Shown in pieces: positions 24,354 through 32,764 of a stretch of 64,000 nt of DNA. The notes under the pieces were generated by a model, which was given only the letters and a program-made list of their open reading frames with translations, had not been told where the DNA came from and did no database searches. The translations under genes and the position numbers were made by a program. The DNA comes from an uncultured Ruminococcus sp. (GTDB lineage Bacteria > Bacillota > Clostridia > Oscillospirales > Ruminococcaceae). Position 1 is the stretch's first letter; each line of letters starts with the position of its first letter. The DNA is taken from positions 1-64,000 of the forward strand of contig CACWPL010000012.1 in assembly GCA_902762785.1 (NCBI GenBank), read 5' to 3'.

Positions 24354-24590
24354 TTAGCCGATCTCAACGGCGATGTTGTCCATGCCGTTCTTGGCAGCGC
24401 CGGAGCGCATGATGGTGCGGATGGCCTTGGCGATGCGGCCCTGCTTGCCGATGACGCGGCCCATGTCGTCCTCTGCCACGCGCAGATGGAACACGATCAC
24501 GCCCTCCTCGTTCGGCTCGTCCTGGGTGATCTCGATGGCGTCCTTGTCGTCTACAAGGCCGGCCACGATCGCAAAAAGCAGCTCTTTCAT
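24354..24590 (-). CDS. khpA: KH-domain RNA-binding protein KhpA
   Basis: A single KH domain of 78 residues with the GxxG loop in VIGKQGRIAKAIRTI. In Firmicutes KhpA pairs with KhpB/Jag and affects cell division and RNA metabolism. It lies in its usual place between rpsP and rimM. The start has GAGGTAAA upstream. A perfect 16-base palindrome with a T-run sits just before it and may attenuate transcription. Confidence 0.93.
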   Translation of the reverse strand: MKELLFAIVAGLVDDKDAIEITQDEPNEEGVIVFHLRVAEDDMGRVIGKQGRIAKAIRTIMRSGAAKNGMDNIAVEIG

Positions 24591-24620
24591 AGTCTTTTTA
24601 CCTCGCTCTATGTCTTATAT

Positions 24621-24642
24621 CAAAAACGCAGCCGCGGCTGCG
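24621..24642 (-). terminator. Possible attenuator between rpsP and khpA
   Basis: The palindrome CGCAGCCGCGGCTGCG (24627-24642) is followed on the minus strand by TTTTTG. It sits inside an operon, so it probably reduces rather than stops transcription. Confidence 0.5.
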
Positions 24643-24707
24643 GAAAGCACGGGACATGGGGAGGATCCGAGGCTTCACCCCGTCTCCTCCTGTTCACCGT
24701 TCCTGGA

Positions 24708-24950
24708 TCAGAGGATGCCCTCCTTCTTCAGGATGACCTTTACGGTATCGGTCGGCTGTGCGCCCTTGGCGATCCACTCCTTGGCCTTGTCTGCGTCTAC
24801 CTTGACAACGGACGGCTCCTTGGTGGGATCATAGTAACCGATCTCCTCGATGAAGCGGCCATCTCTCGGATAGCGGCTGTCGGCTACGACAACGCGGTAG
24901 AAAGGAGCCTTCTTGGCGCCCATTCTTCTCAGTCTGATCTTTACTGCCAT
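24708..24950 (-). CDS. rpsP: 30S ribosomal protein S16
   Basis: An 80-residue S16. Its family start is [20 protein letters not shown], followed by [20 protein letters not shown]. It binds 16S rRNA during early assembly. AAAGGAGGTG precedes the ATG. It lies downstream of ffh in the standard order. Confidence 0.97.
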   Translation of the reverse strand: MAVKIRLRRMGAKKAPFYRVVVADSRYPRDGRFIEEIGYYDPTKEPSVVKVDADKAKEWIAKGAQPTDTVKVILKKEGIL

Positions 24951-25011
24951 TTTGTTTCACCTCCTTTGATGGGGTATCTATATCAGGCGGGGAACGCCGT
25001 GATAACGTGAG

Positions 25012-26400
25012 TTATTTGAGATCCTTCGGCATCCCGGGGATATTGCCGATGTCCATGGTGCCGAGGGCACGCTTGGCCTGGCGCATCATGGCCTTGTTCT
25101 TGCGGCCCTTGCCGCCGCGGCCGCCGAACTGCTTCATCATCTTCTGCATCTGCTCGAACTGCTTGAGCAGACGGTTGACGTCCTCGACCTTATTGCCGCT
25201 GCCGGCCGCGATGCGGCGCTTGCGCTTGGGGTCGATGATGGAGGGCTTGGCGCGCTCCGCGGGCGTCATCGAGAGGATCATGGCCTCGAGGCGGTCCATC
25301 ATGCGGTCGTCGATGTCCTCATCCTTGACCTTGTTGCCGCCGGGGAACATCGAGACGATGCTCCGCAGGTCGCCCATCTTGCGGATCTGCTTCATCTGGT
25401 CGAGCAGGTCGTTGAGGTCGAAGCTGTTCTCCTGGAGCTTGCGGGTGAGCTTCTCGGCCTCCTTCTGGTCGATGACGTTCTCCGCGCGCTCGATCAGCGA
25501 GAGCACATCGCCCATGCCGAGGATACGCGACGCCATGCGCGAGGGGTGGAATTTCTCCAGATCATCGAGCTTCTCGCCCATGCCGACGTACTTGATCGGC
25601 TTGCCGGTGACGGCGAGGACGGAGAGCGCCGCACCGCCGCGCGTGTCCGAGTCGAGCTTGGACATGAGCACGCTGTCGATGCCGAGCGCATCGTCGAAGG
25701 CCTTGGCCACATTGACGGAGTCCTGGCCGGTCATCGCGTCGACGACGAGCATGATCTCGTCGGGATGGGTGGTCTCCTTGATCCGCTGGAGCTCCTCCAT
25801 GAGGGCGGTGTCGATGTGCAGACGGCCGGCGGTATCGAGGAGGACGTAGTCATAGCCATAGTCCTTGGCATAGCGCACGGCCTTCTCGGCGATCTCCACC
25901 GGGTCGGTCTGCCCCATCTCAAAGACATGCACGCCGGCCTTCTCGCCGACGACCTGGAGCTGCTGGATGGCGGCGGGACGGTAGATGTCGCACGCGGTCA
26001 GCATGGGACGGTGCCCCTCGCTCTTGAGCATCTTGGCGAGCTTGGCGGAGTGGGTGGTCTTACCGGAGCCCTGGAGGCCGCACATCATGATGATAGTGGG
26101 CGGCTTGGAGGCCATGTTCAGGCGGGCGTTGTCGTTGCCCATGAGGGCGATCAGCTCGTCATTGACGATCTTGATGACCTGCTGGGCGGGCGTCAGGCTG
26201 GAGAGCACCTCCTCGCCGACGGCCTTCTCGGTCACACGGCCGACGAAATCCTTGACGACCTTGTAGCTGACATCGGCCTCGAGCAGTGCCAGACGCACCT
26301 CGCGCATCGCCTCCTTGACGTCGCTCTCGGTGAGCTTGCCGTGGGACTTGAGCTTTTTGAACACATTGCTGAGCTTTTCGGAAAGTCCTTCAAATGCCAT
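25012..26400 (-). CDS. ffh: Signal recognition particle protein Ffh
   Basis: A 462-residue SRP54 GTPase that targets nascent membrane proteins to FtsY. It has the N-terminal four-helix bundle, then the G domain with G1 GLQGSGKTT, G2/G3 DTAGR, G4 SKLD and the insertion box. A Met-rich C-terminal M domain (MQKMMKQFGG and following) binds signal peptides and 4.5S RNA. The Gly/Lys-rich tail ends with IGNIPGMPKDLK. It lies directly downstream of ylxM, its usual partner gene. Confidence 0.97.
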   Translation of the reverse strand: MAFEGLSEKLSNVFKKLKSHGKLTESDVKEAMREVRLALLEADVSYKVVKDFVGRVTEKAVGEEVLSSLTPAQQVIKIVNDELIALMGNDNARLNMASKPPTIIMMCGLQGSGKTTHSAKLAKMLKSEGHRPMLTACDIYRPAAIQQLQVVGEKAGVHVFEMGQTDPVEIAEKAVRYAKDYGYDYVLLDTAGRLHIDTALMEELQRIKETTHPDEIMLVVDAMTGQDSVNVAKAFDDALGIDSVLMSKLDSDTRGGAALSVLAVTGKPIKYVGMGEKLDDLEKFHPSRMASRILGMGDVLSLIERAENVIDQKEAEKLTRKLQENSFDLNDLLDQMKQIRKMGDLRSIVSMFPGGNKVKDEDIDDRMMDRLEAMILSMTPAERAKPSIIDPKRKRRIAAGSGNKVEDVNRLLKQFEQMQKMMKQFGGRGGKGRKNKAMMRQAKRALGTMDIGNIPGMPKDLK

Positions 26401-26443
26401 GCATCGGCACCTCGCTTTCGTTCGTGTAATCTATCATAATTAT

Positions 26444-26767
26444 TTAGAGCCGCGCGAGCCCCTCCTTGGCGAGGGCGGCGGCGCGGGGGAGGTCGCCGGT
26501 ATCGGCGGCGGTGAGGATGCCCTCGAGGCAGCGGCGCATCGCGGTGATGCGGGCGGCCATGCCGAGCTTCTGCTCCGTCTCGTGGAGCATCTGCTCCGAG
26601 TGGCGCAGGCTGTCGCGGACGGCCTGGCGGGTGATGCCGTGCATGACGGCGATCTCCGAGAGGGAGAGGTCCTCATTATAATACAGCTCCGCGAGGTCGC
26701 GCTGCCGATCGGTGAGGAGCTCACCGTAGCAGTCGAGCAGGAGCACGACCGCGAGGTCCTTTGCCAT
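26444..26767 (-). CDS. ylxM: YlxM-family helix-turn-helix protein
   Basis: A 107-residue DNA-binding-type protein. LTDRQRDLAELYYNEDLS and SEIAVMHGITRQAVRDSL form a sigma-70 region 4-like helix-turn-helix, as in YlxM/SRP-associated UPF0122 proteins, which modulate SRP function. AAAGGAGGGCG precedes ATG 26767; the longer frame to 26851 starts inside the promoter region and is rejected. It is the first gene of the operon that includes ffh and trmD. Confidence 0.92.
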   Translation of the reverse strand: MAKDLAVVLLLDCYGELLTDRQRDLAELYYNEDLSLSEIAVMHGITRQAVRDSLRHSEQMLHETEQKLGMAARITAMRRCLEGILTAADTGDLPRAAALAKEGLARL

Positions 26768-26841
26768 AGCGCGCCCTCCTTTCTGGATGTCAGACTGTCT
26801 GACGGATGCTGTAAAGTCGTTTTGCTTTTCAAGCCTTATCC

Positions 26842-26870
26842 AGTATACCACATCTCGAATGGAAAGTCAA
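26842..26870 (-). promoter_or_regulatory. Promoter of the ylxM-ffh-rpsP-khpA-rimM-trmD operon
   Basis: Minus strand -35 TTGACT (26865-26870), 17-base spacer, -10 TATACT (26842-26847). Confidence 0.88.
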
Positions 26871-26901
26871 GATACTTTACAAAGTTTTTTTCGGGAGGAC
26901 G

Positions 26902-26937
26902 AAAAAGCCCCGCCCGGACGATGCATCCGAGCGGGGC
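26902..26937 (-). terminator. Terminator of the 359-residue LRR/dockerin gene (family cassette)
   Basis: The arms GCCCCGC and GCGGGGC bracket 26907-26937; minus-strand tail TTTTTC. Near-copies end other LRR genes at 36349, 37991 and 39497. Confidence 0.9.
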
Positions 26938-26963
26938 AGTGGGGCTATTATTACCGCGTCCGC

Positions 26964-28043
26964 TCAGACCGGCAGCGTCACGAGCTTGACGACGGCTTTC
27001 AGGACGTTGAGCGCGTCGGTCGTGTCGATCTCGCCGGACTTGTCGACGTCTGCATTGGCCTTGGCCGCGTCGGACAGCGTCGCACCGCCGAGGAGGCTCT
27101 TGTTCAGCAGGATGACGTCCATGATGGACACCGCCCCGTTCTCGTCGATGTCGCCGTAGGCGGGGGCGGGGGCGTCCGTGGGCGTCTCCGGCGTGCTCTC
27201 ATCGATCAGGACATAGGGGATGCTGTTCTCCTCCGCGTAGGTCTGGGCATAGCTGTCCTTGTAGACGGAGAGGGTGAGGTCGGGGCAGTTGGAGAACGCA
27301 TCGTCCCCGATCTCCGTCACACTCTTCGGGATGGTCAGAGAGGCCAGGCTCTCGCAGCCGGAGAACGCATAGTCGCCGATGGACGTCACGCTCTCCGGGA
27401 TGGTCAGAGAGGCCAGGCTCTTGCAGCCGGCGAACGCCGCTTTCCCGATCACCGTCACGCTCTCCGGAATCACGATAGAGGTCAGGCTCGTGCAGCTTTG
27501 GAACGCCAAGCCCCCGATCGTCGTCACGCCCTCCGGGATCGTCACATCACCTTCACAGGTCGTGCCGTCGATCAGGATACCGTTCACGATGACGAGCGGG
27601 TCGGCCTCATGCTGCGCGGCGAGCCACGGCGTATCATCAAATGCCCATCCGCCGATCACCGTCACACTCCCCGGAAACGTCACAGAGGTCAGGCTCGAGC
27701 AATATCGGAACGCTTCATCCCCGATCGCCTTCACGCCCTCCGGGATCGTCACAGCAGTCAGGCCTGTGCAGTTCTTGAATGCATCTTCCCCAATCACCGT
27801 CACCGGCTTGCCGCCGAGCGTGGACGGGATGTTGACGTCACCGCCATCGCCGGTGTATTCCGTGATCGTGGCGTTCCCGTTGGCATCGACGGTATAGGTA
27901 TAGTCCCCCTCGATCAGCTTCTCCGTGTCCTCCGCATGTACGGAGATCGTGGCCGTCTCCATCATCGGCGTAAGCGGCACCGCGGGGACTGCGGTCAGCA
28001 TCAGCGCCGCGCAAATGGCCGCTGTCATCCTCATTCTCTTCAT
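26964..28043 (-). CDS. BspA-like LRR_5 protein with dockerin
   Basis: A 359-residue secreted protein. The signal peptide covers about 30 residues; a DYTYTVDANGNATITEY cap follows, then about eight LRR_5 units of 23 residues. One non-LRR island (PLVIVNGILIDG) sits mid-array. A closing strand SIPYVLIDE leads to a C-terminal dockerin with loops DIDENGAVSIMDVILL and DVDKSGEIDTTDALNVL. Its dockerin differs from those of the other cluster members (shorter linker, LL at the helix end). Probably a surface or scaffold-docked binding protein. The start is ATG 28043 with GAGGAGGATG upstream; the TTG one codon earlier is less likely. Confidence 0.9.
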   Translation of the reverse strand: MKRMRMTAAICAALMLTAVPAVPLTPMMETATISVHAEDTEKLIEGDYTYTVDANGNATITEYTGDGGDVNIPSTLGGKPVTVIGEDAFKNCTGLTAVTIPEGVKAIGDEAFRYCSSLTSVTFPGSVTVIGGWAFDDTPWLAAQHEADPLVIVNGILIDGTTCEGDVTIPEGVTTIGGLAFQSCTSLTSIVIPESVTVIGKAAFAGCKSLASLTIPESVTSIGDYAFSGCESLASLTIPKSVTEIGDDAFSNCPDLTLSVYKDSYAQTYAEENSIPYVLIDESTPETPTDAPAPAYGDIDENGAVSIMDVILLNKSLLGGATLSDAAKANADVDKSGEIDTTDALNVLKAVVKLVTLPV

Positions 28044-28115
28044 CAAGGATCATCCTCCTCTTGATCTCGTTTTTTTCACAGCTCCCACAGGCACCTTCGC
28101 CCGCAGGATATACAT

Positions 28116-28144
28116 ATTATACAAAAAATGGAAAAACGTGTCAA
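28116..28144 (-). promoter_or_regulatory. Promoter of the 359-residue LRR/dockerin gene
   Basis: Minus strand -35 TTGACA (28139-28144), 17-base spacer, -10 TATAAT (28116-28121): full consensus. Confidence 0.93.
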
Positions 28145-28265
28145 GTATTTAGCTGGTATCACGGAAAAGTTCTATTATCTGCACAAGAATCGCGCGGCGG
28201 ATCTGTAAAATAGTGGCCCGCCCGGCAGGATCTGGCGATCTTCCTCCCATGGAAATATCTTTGCA

Positions 28266-28294
28266 TTGACTTCCCCGCCCCTTCGTGGTAAGAT
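28266..28294 (+). promoter_or_regulatory. Promoter of the CAP-domain protein gene
   Basis: -35 TTGACT (28266-28271), 17-base spacer, -10 TAAGAT (28289-28294), 42 bases from the ATG. Confidence 0.8.
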
Positions 28295-28336
28295 GGAGAC
28301 GTGGCCACGATATGCACAAAGGAGATGATCGAACTG

Positions 28337-29056
28337 ATGAAACGAATGATCCTTGCCGCCTGCACGGCGCTCACGGCGGCGGCGATGCTGCCCGCGCTGC
28401 CGGCGGCGGCCGATGCCCCCGACCGGGACGCCTACGCGGCCGAGGTCGTGGCGCTGGTCAATGCCGCACGCGCCGACTACGGGCTCGACCCGGTCGTGCC
28501 GATCCCGGTGCTGGACACGGCTGCGACGGTCCGCGCGGAGGAGATCACGCAGGTGTTCTCCCACACCCGCCCGGACGGCCGTCCCTGCCAGACCGCGCTC
28601 GATGATGCCGGCGCCGCGTGGCGCACCTGCGGCGAGAACATCGCCTACGGCTATCCCGACCCCGCCGCCGTCATGGACGGTTGGATGCAGTCGGACGGCC
28701 ACCGCGCCAACATCCTGAACGCCTCTTTCGATGCCATGGGCGTCGGCGTGGTCTGGGAGGGCGGCACGCTCTACTGGACGCAGGTCTTCACCGGCGGTAC
28801 CTCCTACGCCGCACCTGCGCCCGCCCCCTCACAGGACGCCGCGCCGTCCGTCCCCGCCGCGCCGCTCCCGGACGCGCCCGCCGTCCCCGTGACGCCCGAC
28901 GCCGTCCTCCCCACGCTCGGCACGCCTGTCTGCATCACGGGCGGATGCGGCCTCCCGCTCTGTTTCGCGCCGTGCAGCACCGTCCCCGGCTGCCTCCCCG
29001 GGGATGCCCTCTGCCTTGCCCTGCCCGGCTGCCTCTCCGGGCTCTGCGGGAGATAG
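28337..29056 (+). CDS. Secreted CAP (SCP/PR1) domain protein
   Basis: A 239-residue secreted protein. The signal peptide ends at about 25 (LPAAADA). The CAP domain spans about 28-160 with VVALVNAARADYGL, FSHTRPDGR, CGENIAYGY and SDGHRANILN, the conserved motifs that place the two His and Glu of the CAP cavity. The tail is Pro/Ala-rich and then unusually Cys-rich (eight Cys in the last 45 residues), perhaps a disulphide knot. CAP proteins in bacteria are secreted with roles in stress, spore or surface biology; the function is not fixed. ATG 28337 is preferred to 28325, which lies only zero bases after GGAG. It is the only plus-strand gene in the LRR cluster. Confidence 0.88.
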   Translation: MKRMILAACTALTAAAMLPALPAAADAPDRDAYAAEVVALVNAARADYGLDPVVPIPVLDTAATVRAEEITQVFSHTRPDGRPCQTALDDAGAAWRTCGENIAYGYPDPAAVMDGWMQSDGHRANILNASFDAMGVGVVWEGGTLYWTQVFTGGTSYAAPAPAPSQDAAPSVPAAPLPDAPAVPVTPDAVLPTLGTPVCITGGCGLPLCFAPCSTVPGCLPGDALCLALPGCLSGLCGR

Positions 29057-29070
29057 TCCCCAGGACGTCC

Positions 29071-29112
29071 AAAAATGCGCCGCTCCCGTATCACCGGGGG
29101 CGGCGCATGTGT
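29071..29112. terminator. Bidirectional terminator between CAP and LRR genes
   Basis: ATGCGCCGCTCCC (29075-29087) pairs with GGGGGCGGCGCAT (29096-29108). T-runs follow on both strands (TTTTTGG on minus, GTTTTGG on plus). Confidence 0.85.
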
Positions 29113-29131
29113 TTTGGTCGGATGGATGACG

Positions 29132-30625
29132 TCAGGTGTTACCTGCGACGAGTCCCTCGAGCGTCACGTCCTTGCCAGTGCCCTTCATCGTGGAATAGAT
29201 CAGGATGAACGACGCATCGACGGCATCGAACTTGTCATCCTTGTTGACGTCGGCGACGTCCTGCTGGTACGACTCGAGACCGACAGGATGCCCGACGGCC
29301 TTCTTCGTGGACGCCACGAGCAGGTCGGAGGCGTCCTTCGCATCGACCGCGCCGTCCATATCGACGTCCCCAAGGAGATCGGCGAGCAGGACATAGGGGA
29401 TGGCATGTGCCTCCGCGAAATTCTGCGCATAGCTGTTCCGATAGACGGAGAGCGTCAGCGCGTCGCACCCCGCGAAAGCATCCTCTGCGATATGGCCCAC
29501 GGCACGCGGGAGCATCACAGAGGCCAGGGACGTGCAGCCGGAGAAGGTCTCCCTGCCGATGGCGGGCACCTTCTCCGAGACGGTCACGCTGGTCAGACTC
29601 GTGCATCCCTTGAACGCCCCGAATTCGAGGGTCGTCACGCGCGCCGGGAGGACGACGGCGGTCAGGCTCGTGCAGTCCTTGAACGCACGGTCGGCGATGG
29701 TCTCCACGCCCTTCGCACCCCGGATGGTGGCAAGGTGCGTGCATCCGATGAACGCCATCTCGCCGATCGTCGTCACGCTCTCCGGGATCGTGACCGAGGT
29801 CAGGTCCTCACAGTGGTAGAACGCCGTCCCGCCGATGGTCGTCACGCCCTCCGGGATGACCACGTCCCCCGCACAGGCCTTGGCATCGACGAGGAGGCCG
29901 TTCACCGCCACGCAGGGGTCGATCTTGCGCTGGGCCTCGAGCCAGGCGGTATTGGCGAACGTATCGTTCCCGCACGTTTGCAGGCTCTCCGGGAGCGTCA
30001 CCGCCTTCAGATTCTCGCAGTCGTAGAACGCAAGGTCGCCGATGGCCGTCACGCCCTCCGGGACGGTCACGGAGGTCAGGCCAAGGTCGTGGTAGAACGC
30101 GCCGTTCGCGATGGCCTTCACGCCCTCCGGGATCGTCACGTCGCCCTTGCAGGCATAGCCGTCGACCAAGATGTCGTTGACCACGACGAACTGGTCAGAC
30201 TCGCGCTTGGCCTTGAGCCAGGCGCTGTCGGCGAACGCATGGCTGCCGAAGTGCGTCACGCTCGACGGGATGGTCAGGTCCGTCAGGCTCGTGCAGAAGT
30301 AGAAGGCGTAGATGCCGATCTCCGTCACGCCCTCCGGGATCGTCACGGATGTCAGCAGCTCGCCGCCGTAGAAGGCCTTGTCCCCGATCACCGTCACGGG
30401 ATAGCCGCCGAGCATGGTCGGGATCGTGATCTCCGTGTCGGTGCCGTGATAGTGGGTGATGGTGGCGGTCTCGTCCTCCCCGATCGTGTAGGAATAGTCC
30501 CCGAAGCGCTGCGTCTCGGCCTCCTCCGCATGGACGACCGTCGCCGTCTGCATCATCGGCAGGAATGGCGCCAAGATCATCAGCAGCGCCGCGCAGATAG
30601 CGGCGGTCAGGCGATGTCTTCTCAT
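29132..30625 (-). CDS. BspA-like LRR_5 protein with dockerin
   Basis: A 497-residue secreted protein. Signal peptide (MRRHRLTAAICAALLMILAP), DYSYTIGEDETATITHY cap, then about 13 LRR_5 units interrupted by two islands (FVVVNDILVDGYACKGDV and CVAVNGLLVDAKACAGDV). The C-terminal dockerin has loops DVDMDGAVDAKDASDLL and DVNKDDKFDAVDASFIL. The start at 30625 follows AAAGGAG. Its gene lies 13 bases after the stop of the 685-residue paralog, so the two are probably one transcript, ending at the terminator near 29071. The islands have a different codon flavour from the neighbouring LRR units. Confidence 0.9.
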   Translation of the reverse strand: MRRHRLTAAICAALLMILAPFLPMMQTATVVHAEEAETQRFGDYSYTIGEDETATITHYHGTDTEITIPTMLGGYPVTVIGDKAFYGGELLTSVTIPEGVTEIGIYAFYFCTSLTDLTIPSSVTHFGSHAFADSAWLKAKRESDQFVVVNDILVDGYACKGDVTIPEGVKAIANGAFYHDLGLTSVTVPEGVTAIGDLAFYDCENLKAVTLPESLQTCGNDTFANTAWLEAQRKIDPCVAVNGLLVDAKACAGDVVIPEGVTTIGGTAFYHCEDLTSVTIPESVTTIGEMAFIGCTHLATIRGAKGVETIADRAFKDCTSLTAVVLPARVTTLEFGAFKGCTSLTSVTVSEKVPAIGRETFSGCTSLASVMLPRAVGHIAEDAFAGCDALTLSVYRNSYAQNFAEAHAIPYVLLADLLGDVDMDGAVDAKDASDLLVASTKKAVGHPVGLESYQQDVADVNKDDKFDAVDASFILIYSTMKGTGKDVTLEGLVAGNT

Positions 30626-30638
30626 CGCAGCTCCTTTC

Positions 30639-32696
30639 TTATGCATCCGCGCCGGTCAGCTCCTCGAAGGTCACGTCCTTGCCGGTGCCCTTCATCGTGG
30701 AGTAGACCAGGATGTAGGACGCATCGACGGCGTCGAACTTGTCATCCTTGTTGACGTCGGCGGCCTTGATCTGGTCGGCGGTCAAACCGGGGTCATGGCC
30801 GACGGCCTTCTCGGTCGAGGCGACCAGGAGGTCGGAGGCGTCCTTGGCGTCGATGGTGCCGTCACCGCTGACATCGCCGAGGACGTGGGCGGCATCCTCC
30901 TCCCCGATGAGGACATAGGGGATGCTGTTCTCCTGCGCGTAGGTGTGGGCGGTGCTGTCCTTGTAGACGGAGAGGGTGAGGTCGGGGCAGCCGTTAAACG
31001 AATAGTTTTCGATGGACGTCACGCTCGCCGGAATCGTCACAGAGGTCAGGCTCGTGCAGTTTAAGAACGCATAGTCCCCGATCTCCGTCACGCCCTCCGG
31101 GATCGTCACAGAGGTCAGGCTCTTGCAGTTATAGAACGCCGAGACCCCGATCGTCGTCACGCTCTTCGGGATCGTCACGGAGGTCAGGTCCGTGCAGCTG
31201 TAGAACGCACCGGCCTCGATCCTCGTCACGCCCTCCGGGATCACGACAGAGGTCAGGCTCGTGTCGGCGAACGCCTCGCCCCCGATCTCCGTCACGCCCT
31301 CCGGGATCGTCACGGAGGTCAGGTCCCCGCAGTATTTAAACGCTCCGCTCCCGATCGTCGTCACGCTCTCCGGAATCGTCACAGAGGTCAGGCTCCCGCA
31401 GCAGAAGAACGCACTATCCCCGATGGTCGTCACGCCATCCGGGATCGTCACAGAGGTCAGGCTCTTGCAGTCATTGAACGCCGAGCCCCCGATCGTCGTC
31501 ACGCTCTTCGGGATCGTGACCAAGGTCAGGTCCTCACAGTGGTAGAACGCACCGACCTCGATCGTCGTCACGCCCTCCGGGATCGTCACAGAGGTCAGCT
31601 TCGAGCATCCGTTGAACGCATAGTCCCCGATCTCCGTCACGCCCTCCGGGATCGTCACATCTCCCTCACAGGTCATGCCGTCGATCAGGATGCCATTCAC
31701 CACTACGAACGGCGAGACCGCACGCTGCGCCTCGAGCCACGGCGTCCCTGAGAACGCATAGCCCTCGATTCCCGTCACGCTCTCCGGGATCGTCACAGAG
31801 GTCAGGCTCGTGCAATCCTCGAACGCCCTGTACCCGATCACCGTCACGCCCTCCGGGATCGTTACAGAGGTCAGGCTCGTACAGCCCCTGAACGCACCCT
31901 CCCCGATCGTCGTCACGCCCTCCGGGATCGTTACATCTCCTTCGCAGGTCATACCGTCGATCAGGATGCCGTTCACCACCACGAACGGCGAGACCGCACG
32001 CTGCGCCTCGAGCCACGGCGTCCCTGAGAACGCTTGGCCCCCGATTCTCGTCACGCTCTCCGGGATCGTCACAGAGGTCAGGCTCTCGCAGTCCTCGAAC
32101 GCACCGTTCCCGATCCCCGTCACGCCCTCCGGGATCGTCACAGAGGTCAGGCTCGTGCAGTTTTGGAACGCACTGCTCCCGATCTCCGACACGCTCTCCG
32201 GGATCGTCACAGAGGTCAGGCTCGTGCAGCCGTAGAACGCACTGCTCCCGATCTCCGTCACGCCCTCCGGGATCGTCACAGAGGTCAGGCTCGTGCAGCC
32301 ACGGAACGCATAGACCCCGATCTCCGTCACGCCCTCCGAGATCGTTACAGAGGTCAGGCTCGTGCAGCCAGAGAACGCCATGTACCCGATCGTCGTCACG
32401 CCCTCCGGAATCGTCACAGAGGTCAGCTCCGAGCATCCGTAGAACGCACTCTGCCCGATCTCCGTCACCGGCTTCCCGCCGAGCGTGGACGGGATCGTGA
32501 CCTCGGTATCAGAGCCGATGTACTTGGTGATGGTGGCGTTCCCAGCGTCATCGACGGTATAAGTATAGTCCCACTCGGTCATGTCCTCCGCGTGGGCAGA
32601 GATGGTCGCCGTCTCCGGCATCATCGGCATGAACGGGCAAGCCGCCGTCAGCATCAGTGCCGCGCAGAGGGCGGCGGTCAAACGATAGTGTTTCAT
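30639..32696 (-). CDS. BspA-like LRR_5 protein with dockerin and near-identical repeats
   Basis: A 685-residue secreted protein. Signal peptide, DYTYTVDDAGNATITKY cap, then about 21 LRR_5 units of 23 residues, most reading SLTSVTIPEGVTEIG almost word for word. Two islands (FVVVNGILIDGMTCEGDV) are identical in protein and nearly so in DNA, 276 bases apart, which is four repeat units. The dockerin covers about 608-685 with DVSGDGTIDAKDASDLL and DVNKDDKFDAVDASYIL. The low divergence between units points to recent internal duplication or gene conversion. First gene of a two-gene transcript with the 497-residue paralog. Confidence 0.92.
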   Translation of the reverse strand: MKHYRLTAALCAALMLTAACPFMPMMPETATISAHAEDMTEWDYTYTVDDAGNATITKYIGSDTEVTIPSTLGGKPVTEIGQSAFYGCSELTSVTIPEGVTTIGYMAFSGCTSLTSVTISEGVTEIGVYAFRGCTSLTSVTIPEGVTEIGSSAFYGCTSLTSVTIPESVSEIGSSAFQNCTSLTSVTIPEGVTGIGNGAFEDCESLTSVTIPESVTRIGGQAFSGTPWLEAQRAVSPFVVVNGILIDGMTCEGDVTIPEGVTTIGEGAFRGCTSLTSVTIPEGVTVIGYRAFEDCTSLTSVTIPESVTGIEGYAFSGTPWLEAQRAVSPFVVVNGILIDGMTCEGDVTIPEGVTEIGDYAFNGCSKLTSVTIPEGVTTIEVGAFYHCEDLTLVTIPKSVTTIGGSAFNDCKSLTSVTIPDGVTTIGDSAFFCCGSLTSVTIPESVTTIGSGAFKYCGDLTSVTIPEGVTEIGGEAFADTSLTSVVIPEGVTRIEAGAFYSCTDLTSVTIPKSVTTIGVSAFYNCKSLTSVTIPEGVTEIGDYAFLNCTSLTSVTIPASVTSIENYSFNGCPDLTLSVYKDSTAHTYAQENSIPYVLIGEEDAAHVLGDVSGDGTIDAKDASDLLVASTEKAVGHDPGLTADQIKAADVNKDDKFDAVDASYILVYSTMKGTGKDVTFEELTGADA
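31660..32040 (-). repeat. 276-bp internal direct repeat in an LRR gene
   Basis: The island and flanking LRR units near 31660-31757 recur at 31936-32033, differing at only a few bases. 276 is four times the 69-base LRR unit, so unequal crossing-over could change copy number without breaking the frame. Confidence 0.8.
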
Positions 32697-32735
32697 CTAT
32701 GATTCCTCCTTCTCGGACGCCGTTCCTATGTGTTT

Positions 32736-32764
32736 ATGATACAGTATCCGGACGCAGATGTCAA
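32736..32764 (-). promoter_or_regulatory. Promoter of the 685/497-residue LRR gene pair
   Basis: Minus strand -35 TTGACA (32759-32764), 17-base spacer, -10 TATCAT (32736-32741). The TGA in the -35 box is the stop codon of the upstream 1148-residue gene, so promoter and coding end overlap. Confidence 0.85.
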
